Shown piece by piece: positions 29,540 to 41,039 of a stretch of 64,000 bases of DNA. The stretch covers positions 13,062,509 through 13,126,508 of the forward strand of contig CM030864.1 of the NCBI GenBank assembly GCA_018105865.1, given 5' to 3'. A program made the position numbers and the translations under genes. The stretch is from Metaphire vulgaris (Eukaryota > Annelida > Clitellata > Crassiclitellata > Megascolecidae). A model generated the notes under the pieces. It was not told the DNA's origin and did no database searches. It worked only from the letters and a program-made list of their open reading frames with translations. Numbering within the stretch: the first letter of the stretch is position 1; each line of letters opens with the position of its first letter.

Positions 29540-30295
29540 ATATAGATCTTATGCCAGAGACAGAAGAGGAAAGTTCTGTAAGAACTAACAGATAAAATAA
29601 ACAACAACAGCCAGAGATTAACACTAAAAATCAATAAGGAAAAACTAAGGTAATGACCATAGGAAGACAACATGTAGCATCTTATTCAGCAATGAAAGAT
29701 TAGAGCAAGTCAAGAAATTCTCATACCTCAGAGGGCTAATAACAGAAGATGGAGAGTCCGAGAGTATGAGAAAGACATAAAGAAAGAATTTGGCTAACAG
29801 TGGGAAAACTAAATTAAATTTGGACATCAGCAGTATTAGCTATAGACACAAAAACTATGGTTTACAAGACAATGATATGAATCCTTGGGTATGGATCCAT
29901 TTGCTGCAAGATGAAGAAAGGAGAGGAAAGAAAGATACTTACCTTTGAAATGGCTTGCCTAAGAAGAATGTTAGGAATTACAAGAAGAGATAAAATCAGG
30001 AACGAAGTAACCAGAGAAAGAACGAATATGATGGACACAGCAATAGATAAAATCCAAAGGAGAAGACTACAGTGGTTTGGACATGTGACAAGAATGGGGG
30101 AAGAAAGACTGCCTCTGAGCTCTGCACTGTCATATTGTAGGAAACAGAAGTAGAAAGAGACAAACTAAGAGATGGATAGATCATATAAAAGAAGATGTCG
30201 GAAAACAAAATCTGAACTTAGAAAAGAAGCAACATCACACATGGCAAGAGACAGGAAGACCTGGAGTCATCGCGTATCAAACTCATCGTCATCAT
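29540..30295 (+). mobile_element. LINE C-terminal fragment
   Basis: Frameshifted coding: LMPETEEESS near 29550, then MACLRRMLGITRRDKIRNEV and RRRLQWFGHVTRMGEERLP at 29947-30117. It ends near 30290 in GA-rich sequence. Confidence 0.75.
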
Positions 30296-30639
30296 AGATG
30301 ATGGAAGAAAAAGAAGAAGAGGAAGAGGAGGAGGACGATGGCGAGGAAGAAAAAGAAAATTGTTAACTGCAAAACTTTGTATATACATATATGTTGATGA
30401 ATATATTTACTGATCCATATCTTAGCAAACCACCTGTTAATTTTTATCACAAAGTCCGTATTGTCACTGTGTGTTCTTCCAGATGCCATTTTGTTAGCAT
30501 TATATTTGTTTTATGAAGATTTATATGGAGTCTGAGTCAGTGTAATGTTCTGGCTTTACTATTGTTGTCATTTTGGAACATTTAGTTTGCACCAAATTGT
30601 CCTTGCAGCTGATAAGTTGCAGAAGTTATGGCTATGAAA

Positions 30640-30990
30640 TTGGATCATAAAGAAGGAGGATCAGTCAAAGATGAGGGGCCTTTGAAATGTTCTGTTTAAG
30701 AACAATCTAGAGAATATCTTGGAAGGAAAAAAAGACAAATGAAGAGATGTTAAAAACAATAAACAAAAGCTTCTAGGAATGTGTCAACAATGGAAACTGT
30801 CTTTCTCTGGACATGTAGAGAGAAACCATGAAGACTTGATGCATAGAACAATACAACAGGGCATGGTCGACCAAACCGAAGATGGAAGATGACATAGAAG
30901 AGTGGACTTGGATGAAACACAAAACTATAAGAGCAACAGAAGATAGAGACAACTGGAATCATATCATCTGTTCTGCCTCATCAGCTTTAG
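30640..30990 (+). mobile_element. LINE C-terminal fragment
   Basis: Reads KLSFSGHVERNHEDLMHRTI followed by WMDD-type residues and TEDRDNW-like residues, broken by stops. This is a different LINE lineage from the copy at 32176. Confidence 0.6.
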
Positions 30991-32175
30991 GTGATGCAGG
31001 GATGGGGAACTGGTGATGGTGGTGGTGGTGGCGGCGGGGTGGTGATGGTGGTAAGTTTATGACCCGTCTGATATTTGAGTAGCTCTTTACACTGGAACCA
31101 GTGAAATGTGCAAAGCCCAGAATATTCTGGCAGAGGCCAATAAGTCCGGGTTTGAACTGACAGCATTACCATTCAGTTAGAGACCATTTATTCAGTGAGG
31201 AAAGTTTGAAGAGACTCGTGTTTTACTTTTCGGTCTAATTAATACAAGGTTTATTTGAATGACAAAGTGTTCCTCTCTTCAATTCTTTTGTTGTGACTCT
31301 TAGTAGTTTGTCTTATTTGACTGCTTGACTGAATATTAGAGATGTGTGGGTACAGCAAAATGCCTACCCGTACCCATGCAAAAACTTCCTTACCCTACTC
31401 GTATACTTGGGTACGAGTATGGGTACAAGGACCCAAACTCATACCCATATCCATTTCTAGAGACTATAGAGAGGCAACAACATTAATATATTAATGAAAG
31501 CAGAGTAAAAAAATTTAAACATGTCATATGTTGACAAGAATTTGTTCTAAAAAGAGGCACGTTTCAAAATTCAGTCTATAAATGTGTGCTTTGCAGTGTC
31601 TTGCAGCCTTGCACAATACACAACAGTTCAAGTCAGTTCGACAGTCTAACAAATTATACATAGGCTACTGGTGGTGCTTTAAAAATTACAAATCAACTAA
31701 TTTACTGGAATGTGCACTTGCATTACTAATAAAAGTGCACCACTGGTAGGTTCTAAATTGTACGAGAGAGTTGACTAGAGAACAGAACTATTACCTACCT
31801 ACTACAGTTAATACAGTACCATGAAACAGCATTAAAAAAATTATCAGTTATAAAACAAAAGTTTTGAAAATGTTCAGTGTTTACTGCCTCGGCAATTATC
31901 AGTCACATTCTAGAAATCCAGTTCCACCAACAACATCATGCATGGTCATTCCCATCACTCTCTTCATTGTCTTGTCCAGATGCATCCTCTAGCTTTGACT
32001 TGTGATAAGATTGCAGCCACAGCAGTTCATCAATGCATTCTGGGTCAAGATTAATATATGACTGTCTCATCTGTCTGACAAACTGAACATGATATACAAG
32101 TTACACTAATACACTTTACTCAATAATATTTTGTCTATTACTGCTTTGCTAATTTGCTATAGTAGTGAGAAATGA

Positions 32176-33747
32176 GGAACTATATAAAGATAATAGAGGG
32201 GTTAAACCTATAATGAGGAATAATGATGGGCCTCCAATAACAAAAAAAGAAGTAACAGCTGCATTAAGAAAAATGAAGAAAAACAAAGCCCCAGGACCAG
32301 ACGAACTAACAACAGAGATGCTAATAGCAGCAGGGGAAGCAGGAATACAGAGGGTAACAATAATAGCGGATGAAATATATGAAACAGGAAGAATACCAAA
32401 AGAATTATGTAGGTCAATATTCACTGCAATACCGAAAAGGCCAGGAACAATAGAATGTGAAGAACACAGAACAATAAGCCTCATAACTTCATAAGTCATG
32501 TAATGAAGCTTATATTAAAAGTACTTTTGAACAGGGAAAAATTAAAATGAGGGAGAGAGTATCAGAAGAACAATATGGGTTCTAAGAAGGTAATGGGTGT
32601 AGAAATGCAATATTTATTCTAAGGATGATTAGCGAAAGATGTATAGAGATGCAAAAAGATCTGTACCTATGCTTCATAGACTACGAGAAGGCATTTGATA
32701 GAGTAAAACACGAAGAACTGTTCAAATGCCTGGAAAACATAGCACTAGATGGAAAGGACATGAGGATATTTCAAAATCTGTACTGGAATCAAGAAGCAGC
32801 GATAAGAATTGAAGGAAAAATAGGTAAGTGGATACAAATTTTAAAAGGGACAAGGCAGGGTTGTGGTTTATCACCAGATTTCTACAATGAATATGGGGAA
32901 GAGATTACGAAGGAAACAGAAGAATTGGAAGGGATAAAGATAGGAGGAAAAAATATAAATAACCTACGATACGCAGATGACACAACACTAATGGCAGATA
33001 CTGAAAGAAAACTACAAAGGTTATTAGACAAGGTGGCAGAAGAGAGCGAAAAGAAAGGACTAAGAATAAATAAAAAGAAGACGTACTGTATGGTAATTAC
33101 AAAAAAAGAAAGAAATTCCTAAATGCAGGCTATAATACAGGGGAATGGAAATAAAACGGGTAACACAGTTCAAATATCTAGGAAGCATCTTCACAAGCGA
33201 TGTAAGGAGTGAAAAGGACATTGAAACCAGAATAGGCATGGCGAAGTCAGCCTTCACACAACTCAAAAAGATTCTCACAAATAAACATATTTCAACAACA
33301 ACACGGCTCAGAATTCTTCACAGCTACGTTTGAGCGGTTCTGATGTATGGATCGGAAACATGGACGTTGACAAAAACATCAGAAAGGAAACTGGAAGCTG
33401 CAGAGATGTGGTTTCTCAGACGTATGCAAACAATTTCATGGACAGAAAGAATAACCAATGAGGAAGTACTAAAAGCTTTTGGCGCAAAAAGAAAATTTGC
33501 TAAAAACCATAAGAAAGCAGCAGCTTGAATTCTTTGAACATCTAATAAGAAAAGACGGATTGGAAAATCTAGCCATAACAGGAAAAATAGAGGGGAAAAG
33601 AGCAAGAGGAAGACAAAGAATAAAGTTTATGGACAGCCTAAGAGAAGCGACAAGAACTACAGACAACATCGAACTGATAAGGAAAGCCAGAAACAGAGAA
33701 GAGTGGAAATCCATGGTTGCCGACGTAGAATACATGGCACATGAAGA
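32176..33747 (+). mobile_element. Endonuclease-RT type LINE, 5'-truncated, inserted in the hAT element
   Basis: Reverse transcriptase motifs in order: KKNKAPGPDELTTEM, LCFIDYEKAFDRVKHEELFK, LKGTRQGCGLSP, LRYADDTTLMAD, RVTQFKYLGSIFTSD, VLMYGSETWTLTK, FEHLIRKDGLENLAITGK. A stop near 32493, another near 32585 and shifts near 33120 and 33530 inactivate it. Flanked by AGTGAGAAATGA (32164-32175 and 33748-33759). In vertebrate and invertebrate annotations this protein type is often called endonuclease-reverse transcriptase. Confidence 0.9.
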
Positions 33748-33759
33748 AGTGAGAAATGA

Positions 33760-33973
33760 AAGAAGAATTAGAAAGAAGGATTAGAGAACCTGGCAGTGAC
33801 AGGCATGGTGGAGGACAAAAGATCAAGAGGAAAACAAAGATTAAAATATACAGACAGAATGAGAGAGGAAATGGGGATAGAAAATAACATCGAACTCCTG
33901 AGGAGCACTAGAGATCGAGAAAAGTGGAAGTCCATGGCTGCCGATGCAGCAATGCATGGCACCTAAAAGAAGA
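33760..33973 (+). mobile_element. Second LINE 3' fragment inserted at the same site
   Basis: Reads GLENLAVTGMVEDKRSRGK, then NIELLRSTRDREKWKSMAAD, a diverged copy of the tail directly to its left. It is followed by a third copy of AGTGAGAAATGA (33974-33985). Confidence 0.8.
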
Positions 33974-34423
33974 AGTGAGAAATGAAAATATCATGTGCAC
34001 CCGTACCTATAGCGCTATACCCATACCTAACCTGTACCCGTAAAATGTGTACCCTACAGGTACGGGTAGGTATACCCATGGGTACGAGTATACCTGCACT
34101 CTTCTACTGAATATACCAGTAGCTGTATGGACTGAACAGCAATACTTTCTCCCAATTCTTTTACAATTAAGCACCCAGTACATCTTCCTCTGTTTCTGGC
34201 AGTCCTTTTAAATGACAGCACACTGAACACAGGTCTTTGAACTTGAAGTAATTCATTTTGTGGAAATCCTGTTTGCCATTCATTAACTCACCCACCTGGT
34301 AACTTTTATGTTGTTTGCTTAATTCCTTTGGCCCTGCCTGTCTTCCTTTGCCATAGGAAAGTGGGGTGGACTCAATTGATGAACAGTGAATAAGATCCCA
34401 TCAACAACAGTTTATCAACCTGT

Positions 34424-34525
34424 TCTGGGTCAAGATTAGTATATAACTGTCTGACAAACTGAACGTGATATACAAGTTACACTAATACACTTTACTCAAT
34501 AATATTTTTTTCTATTACTGCAATG
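34424..34525. repeat. Second copy of the hAT terminal segment
   Basis: About 100 bases nearly identical to 32040-32150 (both contain ATACAAGTTACACTAATACA), in the same orientation, lying just outside the hAT element's right end. Confidence 0.8.
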
Positions 34526-34526
34526 G

Positions 34527-34825
34527 GGCGGGAAGTTAGCAGAGTGGTAACAACGTTGGTCAGTGGAGCAGGAGGTCGCGGGTTCAAGTCCTGTGCTCGC
34601 TGAGTCAAGTCCCGTAAGAGCCCTAAAGGTCCACTCAGCCTTTTTCATGGTGATCAAATGAGGAGCAGTGGTAAAAATCTCTGCGATAAGTCAAACAGGC
34701 ACGCTATGTGATGCACTAGCCCCGCATCCGTGGTATTGCACGCCTGGCTGAGGGCTACAGAAACGGAGATCAGCGCCGCCCTATGAGCCTGTGAGGCTCG
34801 GGAAGGACTTTGACTTTGACTATTA
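34527..34825 (+). repeat. tRNA-derived SINE
   Basis: An A-box-like AGTGGTAACAACGTTGG and B-box GGTTCAAGTCC are followed by a body that ends in a TTTGAC tandem tail. It begins immediately after the copied hAT segment. Confidence 0.7.
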
Positions 34826-35467
34826 CTGCATTGAAGTGTGAATAACTAGATGAGAAGTAAAAAGTGAATCAGTATTAAATCTCTAGATCTCCTTCCTGCT
34901 CACTTGTATCTTAAGTGTCACTCTTTCAGGTTGAAGAGATATGCAATTGAGGTCAATTTAATTGGTCATCTAATTACCCTGACTCTGGCTCATGTCTTGT
35001 GGGAGTACGAGGTCAAAGGGTATTGATGTCAGTTGCTGATATTGAGGTCAGCTGTCAGTGGTAACTCAATAGCTGATGAATAAATTGCTGCCATTGATGA
35101 AGGATTAAATCATTTCTTCTGATTAGAAATTTCATTTCTGTTACATGCCTGAACAATGAACATTGCATCAAAGTGCTTGCTTTCAGTTGATGTCAGGTGC
35201 TGTTCTTGCTGTGTGCAACAGTTTATGTTGATGAGTATTTGTGAGAAAAACAGGATGTGTATTGTGTAATGCAAGCGTCAAATCAATCAGTGATCTTTTC
35301 ACAGGGTTGTATCCCGTAATTGTTCCGGAAGTAGAGATTGCGTGGGCGAGAGTCTTCTTAATCAATTTGTAACAGTTGTTTGCCCTTGTGTGAGAAATAA
35401 TGTGTTTGTGTGTGATAACATATTGTCTGCATTTAGTGCATTTAGAGGATTTTCCTCTGTTTGACAG

Positions 35468-36604
35468 ATGTCTCAGTTGGTCGTCTACAAACTAAACTCT
35501 GATTGCAGCAAAACGACTCAGATGTCATCAGCATCGCACTGGGTTAGCGACGGCGTTTCGCCTCTCGGTGTCGCTGAAGCGCCGTTGCCCTCAAAGACCT
35601 CACAGCTGCCGATGATCTCGCTGCCTGGGCGGTTGGTGCCAGAGTCTGTTTCCACTCTTTCCCACCCCATCATCAGCTTTGAAGATGAGGAGCCGTTTTG
35701 CTCGTCTCTTCTGATCGACAGACCGAAGCAAGTCGACCAGCCGACCAACTGCTCGTCCAGCTGCGACAACCTCAGCCTGCTAGTGGCCTCCGGTGAGATG
35801 ACGGGCGACGCGGGGCGACTGACAAAGGCGTCGTCTGACAATCCGATCTTCGGTTCTGGCAGCCCCCCGGTACCTCCTCGTGATTACATTCCGAGGGCAC
35901 AGTCTCGACCGGCGCTGGATCAGAAGGTTCATAAGCCAGAGATTCATCCAATTGTTCAGGATGGTCAGAAATGCAGCAACACGCATTACTGGCTTCTGCC
36001 AGATAAACAGAAGATGTCGTCGCTCGATGCGGTCGACAGGACAGGAGAGCCAGGGCTTTACGTCAACCTCTCAGATGCCGAACTATGGGCGAAGAAATTT
36101 GGAATTTTTAACCAAATCACAGGTCGTAAGAAACCGGTCATTGGTGCAAAGGAGCACGGTCGAAGTCATCGTGCGTCTGACGACACCGTGGGGCGCGGCT
36201 GTTGGTCGGAGCGCAGTGCTGAAGCGGTCCCACTGCTGTCAGACGTCAGTAGCCTCGACTCCATGTCTGTCGACATTTCGGCCGACGACTTGGAAGAATT
36301 GGCCGTCAATCCTTCTGCCGAGGAACGAACGACGTCCATGGGAGAGATCAAAGAGATGATCGACAGGGTGCAGACAAAGATCAACGGAGTGACGACTGAC
36401 GAAAGTTACACGGCACTTGCTCTGCACCACTGGAGCGTCGAAGTGGCAGTCGAATACTTGAAAGTGGAAAATCTCTTCCGCCTGGGACTGGCTTCGAGGG
36501 AAAAGTGTCGACGGATGTTGGAGGCAAATGGATGGAATCTGGAAAAGGCGGCTTCAGGACTTCTGGATTTAGTGAGCGTGGATTCAAACATTCGAAAACA
36601 GTAA
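35468..36604 (+). CDS. ACK/TNK-family C-terminal tail protein with UBA domain, no kinase domain seen
   Basis: A 378-residue open frame in one exon. The ATG directly follows an acceptor-like tract ending GACAG, and an in-frame TGA lies just upstream in genomic sequence. Residues about 131-140 are the Pro-rich SPPVPPRDYIPRA. The C-terminus (about 300-368: VTTDESYTALALHHWS, VEYLKVENLFRLGL, LEANGWNLEKAA) closely matches the UBA domain at the end of ACK1/TNK2, with the characteristic second Leu-rich helix. In ACK kinases this tail follows kinase, SH3 and CRIB domains and binds EGFR and ubiquitin (family knowledge). None of those domains was found between the end of ACO1 and this exon, so this is either a separate kinase-less gene, comparable to ERRFI1/Mig-6, or a fragment. 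The expected partners are activated receptor tyrosine kinases (inference). Confidence 0.8.
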   Translation: MSQLVVYKLNSDCSKTTQMSSASHWVSDGVSPLGVAEAPLPSKTSQLPMISLPGRLVPESVSTLSHPIISFEDEEPFCSSLLIDRPKQVDQPTNCSSSCDNLSLLVASGEMTGDAGRLTKASSDNPIFGSGSPPVPPRDYIPRAQSRPALDQKVHKPEIHPIVQDGQKCSNTHYWLLPDKQKMSSLDAVDRTGEPGLYVNLSDAELWAKKFGIFNQITGRKKPVIGAKEHGRSHRASDDTVGRGCWSERSAEAVPLLSDVSSLDSMSVDISADDLEELAVNPSAEERTTSMGEIKEMIDRVQTKINGVTTDESYTALALHHWSVEVAVEYLKVENLFRLGLASREKCRRMLEANGWNLEKAASGLLDLVSVDSNIRKQ

Positions 36605-38849
36605 ACACCACGTCAGATGTCAGAAGCTGTATTTTGCACAATGTATGACAAGTGACTGTTATGCATAAATTATGTAAATCAGGTGAATAGGTTGGTTATG
36701 TGTGCCTCGTAGGAGCTGCAACGGTTACCATGACAACTGTGTGATCCCCAAATGAGGAATTATATCCATGACAATGTACAGAAGCCATTTCCTTGTTGCC
36801 TGAATAGCGCTCCTTAAATTTTGCATGAAATAATTTGATAGCAAGGCTCGCCTCACTACAACATGAAAGACTCTTCTGCTTAATGGTTCAATTGAGTAAA
36901 TCACACTGCTTAGAGTAATAACTTGATGATGTCGGTCAATGAATGTTAGCTTTACTCTGTAAAGAGCCTTTCATTCCTAGACATTGTCTGCAAATAACAC
37001 TGCACTATGCATGGTCATTATAAAGCAGAGTTTATGATGAAGGGAGGAACACAGGGAAAGAATCAGACACCAGCACTTGACAATATCCCCTCAGAGTATG
37101 AGAGGCAGTGGTGTAGGCAGGACAGTGTGTTTATGAATAAGTCTGATTCACAATGGCTTGAATCAGGTCTGACCTGTCTCAGGTACTGCTACTATCAGTT
37201 GATGAGGAAGTGTGCTTTCCTCATGATCATATGATTTATTTGAAACAAATATTGATTCTGATATTTTCATTTATTTTTTACATGAAATTTATGGATATTT
37301 ATTATTTTGTTTCTTGACTAATATTCTGTACCGGTAAACTGCATTTTGTTTTGTTAATGGACTTAATAGTAGCTCAGTAACTGGGTAATGTTCTAGAACT
37401 TTCTGCTTATTTATTTTATATTAATATTTAACGTAGACTCTATTTCAGTTCCTTATTAGGAAATAATTTTCTCTGATTTCTGTTAATTTTTGACTGAAAT
37501 GAAGATTTAGGCACATCTTAGATTTGAAACATTTCAAATAAACAGCAGAACAGAAGCACTGAAGTCTCTCTGTGGCCTTCTCTTGCATTTGAGACTTCGC
37601 TTTTTGACTGACGTTGAAATCAGACAAAGTGAAATCTCTAAATTCTATGTTCTTGACTGAAAAATATTAGTGTATGTGGAAGTAGGCTCCTTTTGAGATC
37701 CTTGTGTATCTGAGGATTTATTTGTTGGCATTTTGTTAAATGGTGCAGTGGCGGTGTTAAGTCCTGTGTTTGCTGTTGATTGTTTTTGCTCCGTGACTGT
37801 TTCATTTCCTCTAACATTTGTTTTTGATCATTTTCTAGAATTTCGGTTGATTTGTGAATTTTCTCTCGTTCATTTTCTAGATGAACTTGATGAAACATTT
37901 TTTCTTAAGTCTTTATTCAAAATTTGCCATTACCAATGAAGCAATAAGCCTTATGCTGCTTAATTTTATTTTAATGCTAGTATTTTCACTACTACTATTA
38001 TACTAACTGGGAAATTTTGATTTTAAAATATATTTAGTTTATTGTGCTGTTATAATGTTTGTGATAATTGTTAATTGTTGAATTTGAAGCATGTACGGTA
38101 AATTACTGATTTGCATATACATTTCTGAAGGTTCTTACAGATGGTGAGATGAAAAACATGAGTGTCTCAAAGAGTGACAATGAATCATGTGACCAAAATG
38201 TGCCGCTTTGAAAGATGTATGTTGATGTTTTTGCCAATTCCCTGATCTTTCATAAAGGAGAACTCTAGCAGTGTTCTAATCCTGTCTACCCTCTTGCTGT
38301 CTTTCACTCTTGTTTCATCTAATAAAGTGCAATTTATTTGGATTTAAATGATTGATTTTATGAAAAACTGCATCTTGGCATGGACTTATTACATAAACAG
38401 ACGTTCAGCGATTTGTGGAGGAGCAGAAGAGGAAGATCTAAAGATGTTGTCTAAAGTGTTGCTTGACTCTTCAGCATCTGAAATGTCACAAAGACATGAA
38501 TAAGTATGGATTTCTTAGGTCAGTGACATTTCATGAATTTTGCATTCTGTTGACTCTATGAGCAATGGGAATTTGGCCTTTTGGACAGCTCTTGGTTTAA
38601 CTCATGTTTATTGATAAGAAATTTCTCTTGACTAACTTCAGTAGACTTTATTATAATGTCATAAACAAATGTTATTTAGGTACCGGTACTTGACTAATTT
38701 CTCTGTATTGTGCCAATATTCTGTGTGCTTATGTTTTTGTGTTAAATTTGCAATGGGCCATATATTTTGTTTCTTTTTCCATTTCATTTGCTGAAATGTT
38801 ATGGTTCAGAGGTTTTTGGCAAAGAGTGTAAATGTAATGGTGATCCTTT

Positions 38850-38927
<78 letters not shown>

Positions 38928-39283
38928 AAGTACAGCATTATGGAATAAGATTATGAAATCCTGCATAGATCAAAGATCATTGAGAGACTTGAGATGGGTT
39001 TTATGTATGATATATGTGATTGCATTTCACATGTTTTCTGTATCTATTTTCTTGTCAGAATTAGTTTTTTGTATTGTATTGAATATACTTTATTTGGAAT
39101 TAAATGCATTAGATCAAGGATTCTCATTCGCAAGGATGATATCAACTTTGTTGATGTATGTGATAATAAATAATAATGCACTGAGAGGGTTCAGTTAGTG
39201 ATCACTATAGTTTGATAAGACTGAGCAGTTGAGTTTCAATAGGTCTTTGGTGTTCTGTTATTGATATGATTTTGCCAATGCAG
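36605..39283. other. 3' UTR of the ACK-like gene and intergenic sequence
   Basis: AATAAA at 38321-38326 is the likely poly(A) signal, giving a 3' UTR of about 1.7 kb. A (GT)n run lies at 38852-38925. The long minus-strand frame at 37638-37898 is a by-product of T-rich plus-strand sequence. I see no other gene. Confidence 0.55.
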
Positions 39284-39528
39284 ATATTTACAGATTGTTG
39301 AGATGTGTGAAAATCTGTCTTTGGCAAGAACTTAGGAAATCTGTATGTACTGCAATTGACCGACACAATTTTGAGGAACTGTCTTGTGGGATACGGAATC
39401 TTGTTTTGAATGAGGATCAAATGAGGAGGTGGCTTTTTAGTGCAACAGAACATTGTGACACTGCCCTTGTATATGAAGTCGTTAATTTCCTCGGTCATGA
39501 ATATTTATTCACAACTTCTGAGTGAATG
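39284..39528 (+). CDS. Orphan possible terminal exon
   Basis: An acceptor (TTTGCCAATGCAG) is followed by 80 codons with no stop until TGA, for example FEELSCGIRNLVLNEDQMRR and TALVYEVVNFLGHEYL. Composition looks protein-like, not repetitive. I found no partner exons and do not recognise the family. It could also be an unrecognised transposon piece, because LINE debris starts about 100 bases later. Confidence 0.3.
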
Positions 39529-40179
39529 CTTCAGCATTTAATGACCTGTTGCTGTGAGAAACGAGTGAACGGCTCCCCCTCCCCCAGCCCATCCAAATCC
39601 ATGTGCTGCTAATTGTCTGAAACATTTGACCTGCACAGATCGTTATGGTTCGCCTTGAAAAATTCACTTCCCAGCCAAGATTTCGGAGTTAGTATGGCTA
39701 TGTATTATCCAACCAGGATATATTATAGTAATAACAGCAAAGCAGCACTCATGCTATGGAACACACGTCATGCATCGCTGTATGACCGATTGCCCCAGTT
39801 ACCAGACAGCATCTAGGAGCAACTACTTAGCCTAGCTGCTGATGGGGTCTGGGATGGCCGCAGCGACTTCCTTTAGAATTTAATTGTCTGCAACATTTGT
39901 ATGGTATAAGTTTTTCAGGGTGAAGACTTGTGAATAATATGAATATACAATAATAATAATAGTAATAATAATAAATGTGATTTAGGTCTTTAAGTTATGA
40001 TGACCTGTGTGAAAACCACCGTAATTGCTCTCTACTTCAAATCCTGAATAAATGTCTAAGAATAATTAAACCACAATCAATAAGCAGCTTCATATAGCTC
40101 ACTTCAGTCATCAAAACCTGTCAACCTTAGATCACTATTAACCCCTCAGCCTCCTCGACCGACACGTCATCATCTCATC

Positions 40180-40540
40180 TCACTCTGTCACACCCGCTGT
40201 ATCAGTCATCCCAGAAAATTTGCAACCGTGCCTTTTCATACGCCGCATCTGAACTTTGGAACTCGATCCCAGCTTCCCTCCGCAGACTTGGACACTTTCA
40301 AACAATAAAATCTGAATCCTCATTCTTATAATTCCTGCATTGTCTCCTCGAGTCTTTAGGTCTAAGTTTAAATCTTTCCTCCATAGCTGTAACAACCTAG
40401 CCTCACTGCCCTTTGGATGTTGGCTATTGCCTGGCTGATCATATACCTTTCCTATGGCTATTTTAAGAAAGGCTGAGCGCTTAAGAATAAGCAGCTACTG
40501 TTGTGCTGAAATCCACGAGCTTTTACTTACTTACTTACTG
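40180..40540 (+). mobile_element. LINE 3' end (RT tail) with (TTAC)n terminus
   Basis: Reads NRAFSYAASELWNSIPASLR, the conserved end of CR1/L2-type reverse transcriptases, then frameshifted coding and a 3' segment ending in TTACTTACTTACT. Further copies of the 3' segment are at 50068-50160 and 55655-55778, and of the segment just before it at 8690-8775. Confidence 0.75.
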
Positions 40541-41039
40541 CGGTGCTAAAACTAAAGTGTTATATAAATTCACAGGATTTTGTCTAATCAGAATTTTGAT
40601 CTCGTCAATGGTAATATCTATGGAGTCGTGGACGAACATGTAATCAATGTAATTAGTCGATCGGAGAGAAACATGGAGTTATTATTAGAGAGAAACGATT
40701 GAAGTGTTTGTATAAATTTTGTCTCATCAGTTGACGAGAGCCATTCGGGACTGGACGGGTAATACGAGCATCTGGTTTCATTTTCGAAGATTTTGCAAAA
40801 TTAAGGCGAAAATGGGGGGGGGGGTCGGCGGACACTCCACTGGCCCCGTCGAATCATCGATCCTATCGATTGATTGGCAGCCGCCGCTGCTATCGTTAGC
40901 CCTGAAAACTAGCGCGTATAATAATGTGATTTAAAGTGGTTTAGGAGACTAAGTAAGCCTGTGTGAAAACCACTGCAGTAACTATCCATATTCAATAACC
41001 TAGTTTTCCGAGATAACCTTTGAATCCGTTTACTGTTTC

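Larger units (their letters stand above)
31337..34106. mobile_element. hAT transposon with nested LINE insertions
   Basis: Starts TAGAGATGTGTGGGTA and ends with its imperfect inverted copy (TACCTGCACTCTTCTA). It is flanked by the perfect 8-bp repeat CTGAATAT (31329-31336 and 34107-34114). Sub-terminal sequence is rich in GGGTAC/TACCCG repeats. On the minus strand about 32095-31940 reads INLDPECIDELLWLQSYHKS, then an acidic tail and a stop, consistent with a hAT transposase C-terminus. Most of the transposase is absent. Confidence 0.85.

Noticed and set aside
37638..37898. 86-residue minus-strand coiled-coil-like frame
   Set aside because: Opposite strand of T-rich sequence in the 3' UTR region of the ACK-like gene; no splice or start support.
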